Shown here one piece after another: positions 1 to 11,052 of a stretch of DNA of 64,000 nucleotides. The stretch comes from Rotaria macrura. Lineage: Eukaryota; Rotifera; Eurotatoria; Philodinida; Philodinidae. Under the pieces are notes generated by a model that saw only the letters and a program-made list of their open reading frames with translations, was not told the DNA's origin and searched no databases. The first letter of the stretch is position 1. Each line of letters begins with the position of its first letter. The translations under genes and the position numbers were made by a program. The stretch covers positions 1-64,000 of the forward strand of contig OENT01000084.1 in NCBI GenBank assembly GCA_900239685.1, given 5' to 3'.

Positions 1-250
1 TGCGATCGGGATCGGGATTCATGTTTTTTTAATTATAGTCAAAATATGAACCAAAACGGTTGACGTTTAGATAACTATCATATGGTAGTGGGACTTTTCA
101 TGAGTACTGTCTATGTATATGGCGATACTACGAGATAGGAAGAAACAAATAATCGAGGTACACTCAAACGAGGACTATGTATTTTATGGTAATTTAACGT
201 TTTGAGCATGGTTTTATTTTTCAGAAGTAAATAAACGTCTTCCAATGGGC

Positions 251-1600
251 AAAAGGAATAATGTGTTACTAAATCCCCTCGTAGAATAAAAGGCCACCCC
301 ATATTAGAAGGCCACCTTCATTACAAGGTCACCCCCAAGAAAAAGTTCACAAGACCGAATAGAAGGCCATGGGATCTCCAGACGCGTTTTTCAGAAATGC
401 AGTGGATTTTTAGCTCTTAGCACTAAAAAGTCTGGTTTTTCAGTAGAAAATCTGGTGTTTTCTAGTAAAAAATCTGCTTTTTATGTACTCAAAAAGTGAG
501 TACACTCTTGAATCGGTCAGTGTGTCAGGCGGCTGGCCGTCTGTTTACACGATCACTCTTTACAAATACATTCAATTGAGCTGAAATTTTGTGCACAGAA
601 TTGTCTCATGAATATCTCGGTCGAGTTTGAAGATCAGAAGGATCCGGCAAGAAATGACTGATTAATCGAAAAAATTGTCATTATGTACCAAACAATCCCT
701 GAGGGAGGTACAGGGATTTTTTCAAAAAAAAATTTTTTCCTCAGAATCATCAACAACGTATAAAAATTGTCTCAGTCTTTAACGTTGATTCCGAATCTGA
801 TATTAGCTTTGAACCAAATCACAGCCTTCTAAAAAAACTTCGCCTGAACAAGGTCTCGAAATACACAAAAACTGCGTCCCGAAAATAAATGCCTAGATAT
901 GTTTCAGATGACCACTAGTTTTGGGGTTTCCCAATAAGGTTTCCCAAGATACTTCTTCCGTGTACACATTCTAGAATGACTAATTTTTCTCATTCACTTT
1001 TGAAATATATATAACTCTCGGACATGAGTCCGAAGTTTTCACATTTATTTGTAAAAAAATCAATTTTTTGAAAAAACTGACATTTTTCCTAGTAAAACAC
1101 TGGTTTTCCAATATTGGGCTGCTAAAAGTATCTGTTTTGATGAGAAAAAAAGTCCCAAAACCCTTAACTTTCTCGTTAAATCCTAGCAAAACATAGCCCA
1201 CAATAGTAGGCCACTATCGGAGGAGCGATGTAAATTTTCATAATAAAAGGCCATTGTCTTTTATTCTGGGGAGGGGTTTAACACATTCGACATTCCTTTT
1301 AAAAACTGTATCTCAATCGGCTTGGCAAGATTGTATCTGTACCACTGATATTGTCTCAAAGTAATTCAGATGAAGAGTTACAATATATGCTTGAAACATT
1401 TCATATAACCAGAGATAATTGGAAAGCACTTTATTCTCAAATAGTTATTGCTTGTTATGCACACAGTTTTTCTAGCGATGTACATACTGGATTTCAACCG
1501 ATCGAGATAGGACGCTACTAAAAAATGGATACCCACTGGTCTACCTACATTATAGAAGGCCACGGCCTTCGATTATGAAAATGGACATCACTCGCTTTGG
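251..1600. repeat. Decayed inverted-repeat patch with GGCC-containing modules
   Basis: Two imperfect inverted arms of about 42 bp lie at 251-292 and 1258-1300. Both read AAAAGGAAT, then ATGTGTTA, a CCCCTC block and AGAATAAAAG when the right arm is reverse-complemented. Short AAGGCCA modules recur at about 290, 314, 364, 1246 and 1555. A longer module (GGCCTT, then ATTATGAAAAT and ACATC-CTC) occurs inverted at about 1210-1255 and direct at about 1560-1590. This resembles the worn ends of one or more nested non-autonomous DNA elements. I see no transposase and no clean target-site duplication, so the family is unassigned. Confidence 0.4.
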
Positions 1601-4163
1601 CTGGTCCCGACCCCGCATCCGAAAATTGAAGTGTCTCTAGACTTTTTTGATTCAGTCATAACCATGAACTATCTCCTGTGACTGGTTTATAAGATGGTAT
1701 GTGGTTTTTAATGTCATATTGATTCACAGACCTTCCTTTCTTTTTTGAACCGAAAACATTCTTTAAAGAAAACAAAAAAAAAATAACAAAATTTTCACTG
1801 TCTTCAGTATCGGATACAGTCTCCAATTGATCACTATCTGATTACCTATCCGAATCGTGCTCATCACATTCTTTATAAGACATATTTGTTTAGTGGTTTA
1901 TTTCGTTTCGAATATATAGTTGTGACTTTTACTGTATTTAACGTATATGAGAGACGCTTGATTTACTGATGTACTCAGCTTCTCTCTTTTTTTAAATTTC
2001 TTTTTTGCATTAGTGGTATAATCTGCTCTCAATATTCATCTTACGCGTATTTTTGTAAATACTTGAAACAACAGAAAAACAGTAACATTTATTCAAACGA
2101 CATGTGATCATACTGAAGCAGAAGAGTGAAATGCTAAAAAAGGTATATTAGACTTTACTGAGCTTCGTGTTCCTTTGGAATATGAATTTAGCTACTTAAA
2201 CGTATAGAAAAAACTAAAACATATGAATTGAAGATCACAAGTCGCTCCTCAAATTGTCTAAATACGTATGAGATCAACACAAAAAATTTATATAATTTCT
2301 GAAAAAATCATTAGAAATTAATGACTCTCTAATATTGCTTTAATACAGATGACTCAGAGATAACCTCCTATCCTTGCGACGGGGTGGGGCTAAGTTTAGG
2401 TCAATGGAACAAGAAAATCGATACTTCGAGAAAGAAAACAGTAGATGATGAGCTTGAGGAATGCTAATAAATTTTCTCGTCTCTTCAAAACCAAAATGGG
2501 ATATCTAAACTGTCACGTGAATGTTGGACGTGCGACTACAATTAATCTTAATTTGCTGAGTATCGCGAGCATTAAAAGTTGTGTACTTCATTCAATTGAA
2601 TAATCAAAGCATAAGACTTATTGAAACAATAATTGAGGGTCGATTTTTCATATCACAAATTCGATCTACTGTAATCAAAACTGTGATAAGACAAATATAA
2701 TGAATGAAGTAGCACTAATCACACCACTACTGTAGAAACGATTACGTCAAAGACTTCCAATTCTTTCATTACTGATTGTATTTTAAGACAAATAACATGT
2801 TAATGAAATTTTTCGAAATATTTCGATCAATTGAGATCGACTATTAATTTTAGATTTTACTGTTCTTCAAAAATATAGCAACGCTATCCTCTGGAACTTA
2901 TGAGGTACTCCGGAAAGTTCATAAACGTGTTATAAGACACTACATTTGAGTTTATTTCGTACAAGTCTATCTGAAAGTACAGTTCTCATGATAACTTTAC
3001 AGGGTGGTAATATCAGAAAGGTGAATGATTCAATGTACTCGAATTCGGATGATAATAAAATCAATCGATAGTAGATCTCCAATAAAGTAAAAATCCTAGA
3101 AGATGCAACTTAGATATTTACATAGTATGCAAATTACGAAAGAAATCTTTGTAACTAAGAGGCTGAAGCAAATCGAGACTGCAGTATCAGGAATAATAAG
3201 ATGAATGCAGACGAAGAAATTATTGATCGTTTATAAATACTCATTGAAACTTATATTCGAGTGTAGTGATTCTTACTAATTGAATAATAGGCAGATCAAA
3301 TAATATGCTTCTATCGTGTCCGATCAATAAAAGATTTGTACAGATATATAAAACACATAGTTGGGTAGTACTCGGATAGTTAAATGTATTATGTACTCTA
3401 TAGATTCATACTGAAATTCATTCAAAAAACATTCAAACACTTAGGCAGATAATAATTAAATTACAATCGCTGAATATTCATGATTCAATCCACTACCGAT
3501 TCCGAATGACGAGATGTGAGACACCAATTTTAATAAAACATCAGGAAATGGCAGATCATCAATGAACGACATAGAGAACATTTTTATCAACCAATCATTA
3601 TTTTCTTTTTGTATTCAGAATTTTCTAGCGATCGATAACACTATACTGCTAAAAATACCGTAAAGAATCCGATCTTAAACAATCTATACGTTCTTAGAGA
3701 AAAAATTTGATCAAACAACAACGAAAAGATTCCTCATGATTTAAAAACTTTATTATGCTTAGCATAAGTACTCACACTCACCCGAGTCACCGGTAGGTAA
3801 TCTATTCGTATTCATAACTTTACCAACTTATACAATTTACAATAGAAGAATTTTGTCAATATTTTAAGAAATTTGTGTCTCGATAAAATAAAAGTAATAA
3901 GCATCCATTATTTGCAACGTCTCAATGTGGCTTAAGCTAAAATCAACCTGCAATTCTATAACAAATGCCAAGCAATATTAACAACTTTTGAGCTCTACGA
4001 TATTCAACTCGTAAAATGAAAAATTTACATTTCTTTCGGACTATCTTCAGCAATATTTCTTACTAGTATTTCAAAACCTAATAATAATTATTCCGAAGCA
4101 CACATTCCATACTTATGGAACAACTCACTTGATTCAAATGAATATCATGTCTTAACGTTTTAC
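1601..4163. other. Gene-free AT-rich stretch
   Basis: About 2.6 kb with no reading frame that shows splice structure or a recognisable protein. I see no long tandem repeat and no RNA gene. Confidence 0.5.
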
Positions 4164-5038
4164 TTAACCCTTTCTGGTCGGATGGTACCAAATGGGCACA
4201 TTTTGAAATTGTTTTATCAAAAACTGTTTCAAACTGGTGTTGAACATCGTTCTGATCTAATGGTAATTAAGGGAGCCAATGTCACAATTTATTCACCTTT
4301 CATTCAAAATAAATGCACTTTGCTTTCTCAAAGCAGCATCATGAGAGCTGAGTGCCTTGGAAAATATCCACAGTCAGAACTATCACTGTTTCGAACATCT
4401 AATAAAAGTCGATATTCGAAGTACCAGCTACAAAAATTTTGTTGATAGATTCTCTGTTTCTGGCACTACTAATGACAGTGTTTCAATAATGAATTGTATA
4501 AGAAAGAACAAGAATGTTACATTTTGGTCACATCCGGACGTAACGGTAGAAACATGTGAAAAATTTTATCTTTTTTCTACCTAAAGGAATTTGATGGTTT
4601 ATACTTTTTCTTAATCCATACCATGAGTCTAATATAAAGATTATGTTTCTACCTATTGTCTGGATGCCTCAACTTATTTATTGCTAGNCAGGCAAATTTT
4701 GCATAATTCCGTGATGGTTCACGATATTCTATCGATAATTCAGCTGACATATTGAGGAAAGATGTAGAAACATAATCTTTGTTCTAATTTCATGGTATGG
4801 ATTAAGAAAAAGTATGAACCATCGAACTCCTTTAGGTAGAAAAAGGATCAATTCTTTTACATGTCTGTACCGTTATGGCCGGATGTGACCAAAAGGTAAC
4901 ATCAAGTGGTTTTGTGACCCGTCATCTTCCCTGAATCGAATACTAGATTTTCGATATCTACGCAGTGAATGAGGACTAAATACAATGGTGAATATTTTTT
5001 TGCACTCGTTCTTGTGGTAGCCGGTCAGAAAGGGTTAA
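4164..5038. mobile_element. piggyBac-like non-autonomous element (MITE) with a central hairpin
   Basis: The element is bounded by TTAA on each side (4164-4167 and 5035-5038). It has terminal inverted repeats reading TTAACCCTTTCTG followed by a GTCGG/ACCGG block, matching at 16 of the first 18 positions. TTAA targeting with CCC-starting ends is the hallmark of the piggyBac superfamily. Inside, a second and longer inverted repeat has arms at about 4514-4653 and 4764-4902. They share GGTCACATCCGG, TTCTACCTAAAGGA and TTAATCCATACCATGA-like blocks around a loop of about 110 bp. The total length of 875 bp is too short for a transposase, and the small open frames inside (4182-4584) show no transposase motif. 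It is therefore a non-autonomous derivative. One N at 4688 sits in the loop. Confidence 0.8.
4688..4688. other. Ambiguous base (N) in hairpin loop
   Basis: A single N lies in the loop of the piggyBac-like hairpin. It is probably an assembly or polishing ambiguity caused by the fold. Confidence 0.9.
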
Positions 5039-5434
5039 ATAATATTACCGATTTCATTTAATCATGTAGAAACTCTAGGTTTCTTCTTATTTCTTTTGTT
5101 TTATGCTAGCAATCAATCTTGCTATTTTCATCAAAATAAATTCATATTATTAAAAATTTAGCACTGATTAGTTGAATACGTGAATTATTAAATAAAACGT
5201 CGAACAACTATTAATAAATTAAGTACTCGTCCGAATCGAATGCATACGGAATATGATAATATACTTTTAAAGAAACTTGGCAATTTTTTTAAAACAGAAA
5301 TTGAATAAATGGTGACGCCATAAATTGTTGATAAACATAAGTGTTCATTATCAAGATATATAAAGTTCACAATAATCGAAAAAATAAACGAACTGTTTCG
5401 TGTGTATGTCTACACGCATGTGTCCAATATGATT

Positions 5435-5866
5435 TCATCGACGCATTGATTTGACTTTGCTTGCTAAATCATTTGTCAAAACTGGTTTTGCACTGGAAAC
5501 AAGATTAGTGCTTGTCATCGACGTTGCAGTTGATACGTTATGATTTAATATAGTATCTGTTGTTAAATGTCGTTGATTCTTTATTGGAAAAGGTTTAACT
5601 TTTGCTGGAATTTTCTTTTCACACCAACTAGATATAGCCAATAATAACAATTAGCATAACAGTAACATTTCAAATAATATTCATTTCAACTTACGATCCA
5701 CAAAGTAGTTGCCAGCAAATGCAGCCTATTATTAACTAAATAAGAAACTGTTCTAGTTGGGGTTTTCATTAGTTGTCTATCGAAATAAAAAAACACGTAC
5801 TAGTCCAGCGAATCCACCAAGACCAGCTCCAAGACCTATGGCAATCGCATGAGTGTCTTCCTCCAT
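5435..5866 (-). CDS. Small Gly-rich membrane protein, function unknown (three exons)
   Basis: I do not recognise this protein. The proposed exons are 5801-5866, 5695-5725 and 5435-5604, with introns of 75 and 90 nt and GT-AG borders (donors GTACGT and GTAAGTT). They give 88 aa with consistent phases. The N-terminus has a short acidic head (MEEDTHA) and then a Gly/Ala-rich hydrophobic segment with IGLGAGLGGFAGL and AAFAG, typical of a tightly packing transmembrane helix. A basic, Ser/Thr-rich tail ends in SKVKSMRR. The N-terminal pattern loosely recalls the membrane anchor of TIM14/Pam18 proteins, but there is no J domain, so I do not assign that family. An alternative acceptor near 5628 would give a shorter tail ending in another frame. 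Confidence 0.45.
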
Positions 5867-7410
5867 GTTTGTTCTAGAAAAGACACATATTATTCTCTTG
5901 GTGTCCACTCTAAAATGATAACTTGTTAAAAAAAGCAAAGACAAAAAAGAACAAACGATAAATTAATGTATGAATGACTCCTGTTTGTAGTTTTTAATCC
6001 TAGGAATAAATGTTTCTAGTAGAGAGCATCACTTCAAAATAGAGGTAAGATTCTTTTCTACTTGTATAAATTTTTTTATTAGCAAAATACGGACCGCTTC
6101 GTTCGTTTCCTTTTCCCTTGTCATTATTATTTAACGCCTACATTCTCAAGCGTCAACTAAAACAAAAACACCATTAAATATTATAAGTAAAAAGAAGCGA
6201 GCAATTTGAAAAAGAGAAGAAAAAAAAAGACTATTTATAATTATCAAGTAATATAACTTCGATGCTGATGTGCAATGAACAATAATGCGCTTGAAACCGA
6301 GTCAACTTTTGATTATGGGGTAAAAAAGAAGAGAAAGAAGTAATTTCATTCGATGAAAAAATGCACAAGTAACGATAGTGCAAGCGAGTTTTTCAAAACT
6401 AAGCAAATGGAATAGCTACTTATTTCCCTACAATACAATGCAAGAAAAATTATGAAAAAATGTTGATACTAATTGTTTTATATGCTCCATAGAGTAGCTC
6501 AATCATGTACGGCTATGATATTAAAAGAAAGAAAAAATTGATTTCCCAAGTGATGATCATGCCGATTTTTTTTATTACCGTCATCTAAGACCAATGTCAA
6601 CTATGACCTAGATATCTGATATAAACTATTCCTAAGCAATATATTTTACTTTATGTATCTGTTTGATCTCAAAAAACAATAAAGAACTCCCATGAGTAGC
6701 AACGTAAAATTACAAAAAATTCATATCCAACACCTATTGCAAAAGAATGATGACTGTAATTTCAGCGATTCTTTTTACTTAGTGTAAGTAAGTGTCTACG
6801 AACAAAGTTCTTCAATAGAAGGATTGTTGTTCAATGAATGGATAGGTGTATTAACACAACACTCGGCAATCATTTACATGAGAGAGACACAGTTATTGAA
6901 TCCGACTAGATATGTCGAAAAGAACATATTTAATTTTCTCTGATACGCCTTTCGAATTATTTAGTGTCTATTGAATTTTTCGATAGGAAAATCAAGTTTC
7001 GAGTCAGAATGATTTGTTGTACTTCTATTGTAAATACACATCTCTCAGTGGGCATTTTAACAGATGATACGACCGAATCATTTCAAATACTTCTTCGTCC
7101 TACGTAAAACTGTTTGCACTTGTAAAATGAAATCAAATGACGCCTCAGAATAAAAAATGAGTACATTTACGCCATTTGAAAAAAATACGAATAGTCATAT
7201 CATCGAGTTTACTGCATGATGAGTTAGATTAAGAACAAAAAAAACTACATTAGTACATCTATGAGTGATTTACTACGTCATGTGTACACCTGAGCAATTG
7301 AAACATGTACTGAGCAACGTGCGTTGTTAAAGTAATTGCCGAAAATTTTGAAGCATTGCTCACAGCTTGTCTACATTGTACAGAGCTAATTCTCGTTTTT
7401 ATTTGAAACA

Positions 7411-8160
7411 GCAACATCTGAACTAAAAATTTTGTACCAGTCATATTTTCCCATAACGAATCCGAGAAGAAATACAAGTCCAAAGCCAAACAACTCTAAA
7501 AAGGTACTAATTAGCAACCTTTTTGAAACTTGTAGAATATGTGTTTCTACGTTATCTTAGGCTACACTTGCTAAGTTTTCACAAAAATATACGCCCAAAT
7601 TTAGCGCATTAGAAGATCATTTCGCATCAGTATTGTTTAAATATTTTAGATTCATTTTAGAGTATTTAATCGAAATGACATGAAAGGATAAGTTTTCTTA
7701 AAAGGGATAGTTTTTCAAAATACTATCAGCCTGAAAGAATATCAGCCACCGTGCCGAGTAACCATACATGAAATCAATTTCATTTGCAGTATTAGTTCGG
7801 AATAAATAAGCCTCAAGGAACTTGACAGAAAAAAAGCAGTTCAACAAGTATTTTCAATCGCTAAGACACGGTGATGCAATGAGAAAAATAATATAATTCA
7901 ATCTTTTCCAGAAAATGCGATGTGTTCATATTAGAACTAATTAGGATTATATTTAACCTCTAATATACGATTGAAAAGAGTGCCTTATATGCTACGAAAA
8001 TTATCATTGACATTGTTTTCTCATTCTTTTGCTGGGTTTAAAGAAATGATTAGAAATGAAAAAAAGATGTTGTTCGATGTAAAAGTTGTCAGAACCTTTT
8101 TTCTCGGATTCATTATGAAAAAATATGACTGGTATACAATTTCCAGTTCCGATGTTGTCT
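7411..8160. repeat. Diverged inverted pair of a 60-bp sequence
   Basis: The reverse strand of 7411-7470 and the forward strand of 8101-8160 share blocks such as TTCTCGGATTC, TTATG, AAAATATGACTGGTA and GATGTTG, at roughly 80-85 percent identity by eye. Translated, both give a hydrophobic patch then KYDWY. The similarity fades beyond these limits. This could be the relic of an inverted duplication, or two copies of a dispersed repeat in opposite orientation. Neither side is an intact gene. Confidence 0.45.
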
Positions 8161-8877
8161 TTTCTGATTAAAAAAATTGACTTTCTACGATGTCCCTGAG
8201 AGAAGCACCGTACCTCCAAAACATGATATAAAATCATTAAAAAATGTATAAAGATTGACGGATAATTTTAATATTGTGTTGGATGTTTCATGAAAGATTT
8301 TCTTAACAATAAAAATTATTCGATGTACAGTTACAACTCAAGACTTTCTGATATAATGCTTGATAATGCAATGACGAAAAAAAAATCATAATACTTCCGG
8401 GAGAGCATAATCTACATAATTAATTAAGCACAGCTTCTATTTTCCTTTTATTATAATTACTACTAAATACTTTGGATCATTTTCATAATTGTACATAGTG
8501 CTCTTCAAGTATAAAATCACGTTTATTCATGATGGAATCAATAAAATATGATTTTCGAAAAATTGAACTTTAACTTTCTACTATTTAATTCTTTTGTAGC
8601 TTTGTCAAGCTATTGCAAATTAAATTCTGATACTTATCATGTTTTTGTTTCCATATCAATTTTCTATAGATAAATTATTTAATACTCAAAAACTGAGTTC
8701 AAATAAACTGATGAATATAGAATCTTATCTTAAGAAAATGAATTATTTGCTCATTAAAACATCTTGACTGTAGAAGTTGATTCGAGTATAAACAAATAGT
8801 TTCTTCTTCATTTAACTCTGACTTCAATATTTTTCTCTATGGTTGTTGAAGGTTAAATTTGTTTGACAGCAAGATCC

Positions 8878-8897
8878 AATATATATATATATATATT
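8878..8897. repeat. (TA)n microsatellite
   Basis: An uninterrupted TA dinucleotide run of about 20 bp in gene-free DNA. Confidence 0.9.
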
Positions 8898-10131
8898 TCT
8901 TATAAGCAGCATTAAAAAATACAACTGCAACAGTGACTGTCGAACTATTTACGTTGTTGCAAGTAGTTTTTCGGCTCTGGTTGACGATAATCGAAAAATA
9001 TTCGCAATATCTTGATTAGTTAAAAACTATCGAAAATTACTCTTTAAAAATCATTTTAAATGTCATCATTTTGCACAGCTGATTGAATAGACTCGATCAA
9101 CTCATGACCTCCATACAACAGTTCAATAATAACGAGACATCGTCTTATATTATGACGAATTCAATTTATCAATATTAAATATCAACAATAGTTTTAATAC
9201 GACTGATGCTATAAAATTCCTAATCAACATGTAAATATACACGAAAAAGGTATCTATTAGTTTTACTGATATATATATGTATATGTGCTATTCGTACACC
9301 TATACTAGCATAATGTATTATAGAAATGAGGAGAACAAGTAATGATTGAACTATACGAACAGACGCCATTAATATAGAAATAAGAGTAGAATGCGTACAA
9401 CTTCAGCTATAGTACTTTTATGACATATAACGTAATAAATCACTTGTTGTTATGTCAACCAATGCGTTATGATAAAATCAATGGAAATTTTCTATTCACA
9501 AAAAATTGCTAGATCTTTGAAAATCTCTTTCATTCTAATTTAATTCATAAATAGTGAAATAAAATTATTTCAAATGGTAAAATAAGTATATCATAGTTGA
9601 ATTTTGAATTGAATTCATTCTGTAGATACAATTCTTCTGTTGTCTTATATACTAAATAAAGAAAATATTGCTACATCATGCAATCAGTCATGAGAGATTT
9701 TTCATATCAAAAATGAATATATTCTTTTTATCAACTATGCTTTTTTTTTGAAAGTTTCATTAACACCTTTCAAAAAAGTAAATAATTGTCAATTCAAAAA
9801 CAGTAGCTCGGAATAGTTCACATTTAACGCCCATAAGTAGCAAATAGTAACTGTTAATATAACATTATGACTAAGAGCACACAATTGCGCATCTACAATG
9901 ATATACTCATTTCATTCGAATATGTCAACAGCAGGAGCGAATCGGGCAATTTGCTTCTTTATCAACTTTCTTTTTTTTTCGTTCGGTGTTCTTTTTTTCA
10001 CCAATATTCCTAAGCAGTAGTACTTTTTTTTCTGTGCCTTGCGATTTTCTTCCATCACACATATACACACGTGTCTATAAGCTTGAGTGTTTCTTTGTGT
10101 TCAAATAAATAAATTACTATTCGATATCTAA

Positions 10132-11052
10132 ATGGCATCGAATACCAACTCTGAAATAGTGACGGGTGCCGCAAATCGTGGTTTCTTTGAAACATTACAA
10201 TATGAACGTTGTATTAATCGATATGAATATGGCAACGATTTACTTATACAACTGTCCAATATGTTTGAAGAACGATCAAATTTAGAACATACATATGTTA
10301 ATGAACTGCGTTCGTGGTCTCGTAAATGGCATGGAGAATTAATCAAATTAACTGAATATCCATCGAATAAAAAAGTATGGGATCAAATTGTATCGACAGG
10401 CGAACAAATGGCTGATATACATCAAACAATTGCATCTAATCTACGTGATAATATACAGCCGAAGTTGAAACAATGGAAAAAGGATAATTATGAAAAATCC
10501 ATAATTAACTATAAGAAATCAAAAGAATTTGAAAAGGAATTCGAACAAGTACAAAAACCATGGAATAAATTACTTGAATCAATATATGAAGCTAAACAAA
10601 CTTATTTTAAACTAGGAAAATCATTGAAACAAGCTGATGAACAAAAATTAACAATGTCAGCTGAAACACCAGCTGATATACAAAGACGAATCGTTGATAA
10701 TTACATACAACTTAAACTTAATGTTGAAACAGCACGAACCAAATATCAATATTTATTGCGCGATGTTGCACCTGGTGCTGAACCAAGACAACGCTATGAA
10801 GCTAATATGATTGAAGTTTTTCAACATACTCAAGCATTTGAAAAGAAGCGTTTGGATTTTTTCAAAGAACTATTTACTGAATACATGAAAACATTACAAC
10901 AACAAGCGGTTTTTGCTAAAATGCTCGATGATTATGCACGTGTCTTATATGCACATAATGCCCAATATGATCTTGATACTTGGTATAACAATCATGGACC
11001 CGGTGTCAAGTCAAATTATCCTGTTTTTGAAGAATTTCAAGATACTGTTTAA
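10132..11052 (+). CDS. PACSIN/syndapin-like F-BAR protein lacking SH3
   Basis: A single-exon 306-aa protein. PACSINs bind and bend plasma and endosomal membranes through an F-BAR dimer and recruit dynamin and N-WASP through a C-terminal SH3. F-BAR signatures match PACSIN. Residues about 13-30 hold the GFFETLQYERCINRYEYG segment, followed by a long charged helical region. PWNKLL falls in the slot of the PACSIN QKPWAKK motif. The closing NNHGPGVKSNYPVFEEF equals the PACSIN NHGPG...WPQFEEW end of the F-BAR. The frame stops four codons later, so the NPF linker and SH3 (over 100 residues in vertebrates) are absent. I find no SH3-like exon in the next 2.6 kb. An AATAAA lies at 11122-11127. The lack of introns, unlike its neighbours, may reflect a retrocopy or simple intron loss. 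Confidence 0.85.
   Translation: MASNTNSEIVTGAANRGFFETLQYERCINRYEYGNDLLIQLSNMFEERSNLEHTYVNELRSWSRKWHGELIKLTEYPSNKKVWDQIVSTGEQMADIHQTIASNLRDNIQPKLKQWKKDNYEKSIINYKKSKEFEKEFEQVQKPWNKLLESIYEAKQTYFKLGKSLKQADEQKLTMSAETPADIQRRIVDNYIQLKLNVETARTKYQYLLRDVAPGAEPRQRYEANMIEVFQHTQAFEKKRLDFFKELFTEYMKTLQQQAVFAKMLDDYARVLYAHNAQYDLDTWYNNHGPGVKSNYPVFEEFQDTV

Larger units (their letters stand above)
5867..10131. other. 4.3 kb gene-free stretch
   Basis: No supported gene. It contains a (TA)n run at about 8878-8897, short (TA)n runs near 9271, and the inverted pair of related sequences described separately (7411-8160). The last 130 bp before 10132 are pyrimidine-rich and probably include the promoter and 5' UTR of the F-BAR gene, though no defined motif can be shown. 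Confidence 0.5.

Noticed and set aside
4182-4584. Two overlapping frames inside the piggyBac-like element
   Set aside because: No DDD-type catalytic block or zinc-finger pattern of piggyBac transposases. The frames run into the hairpin arm.
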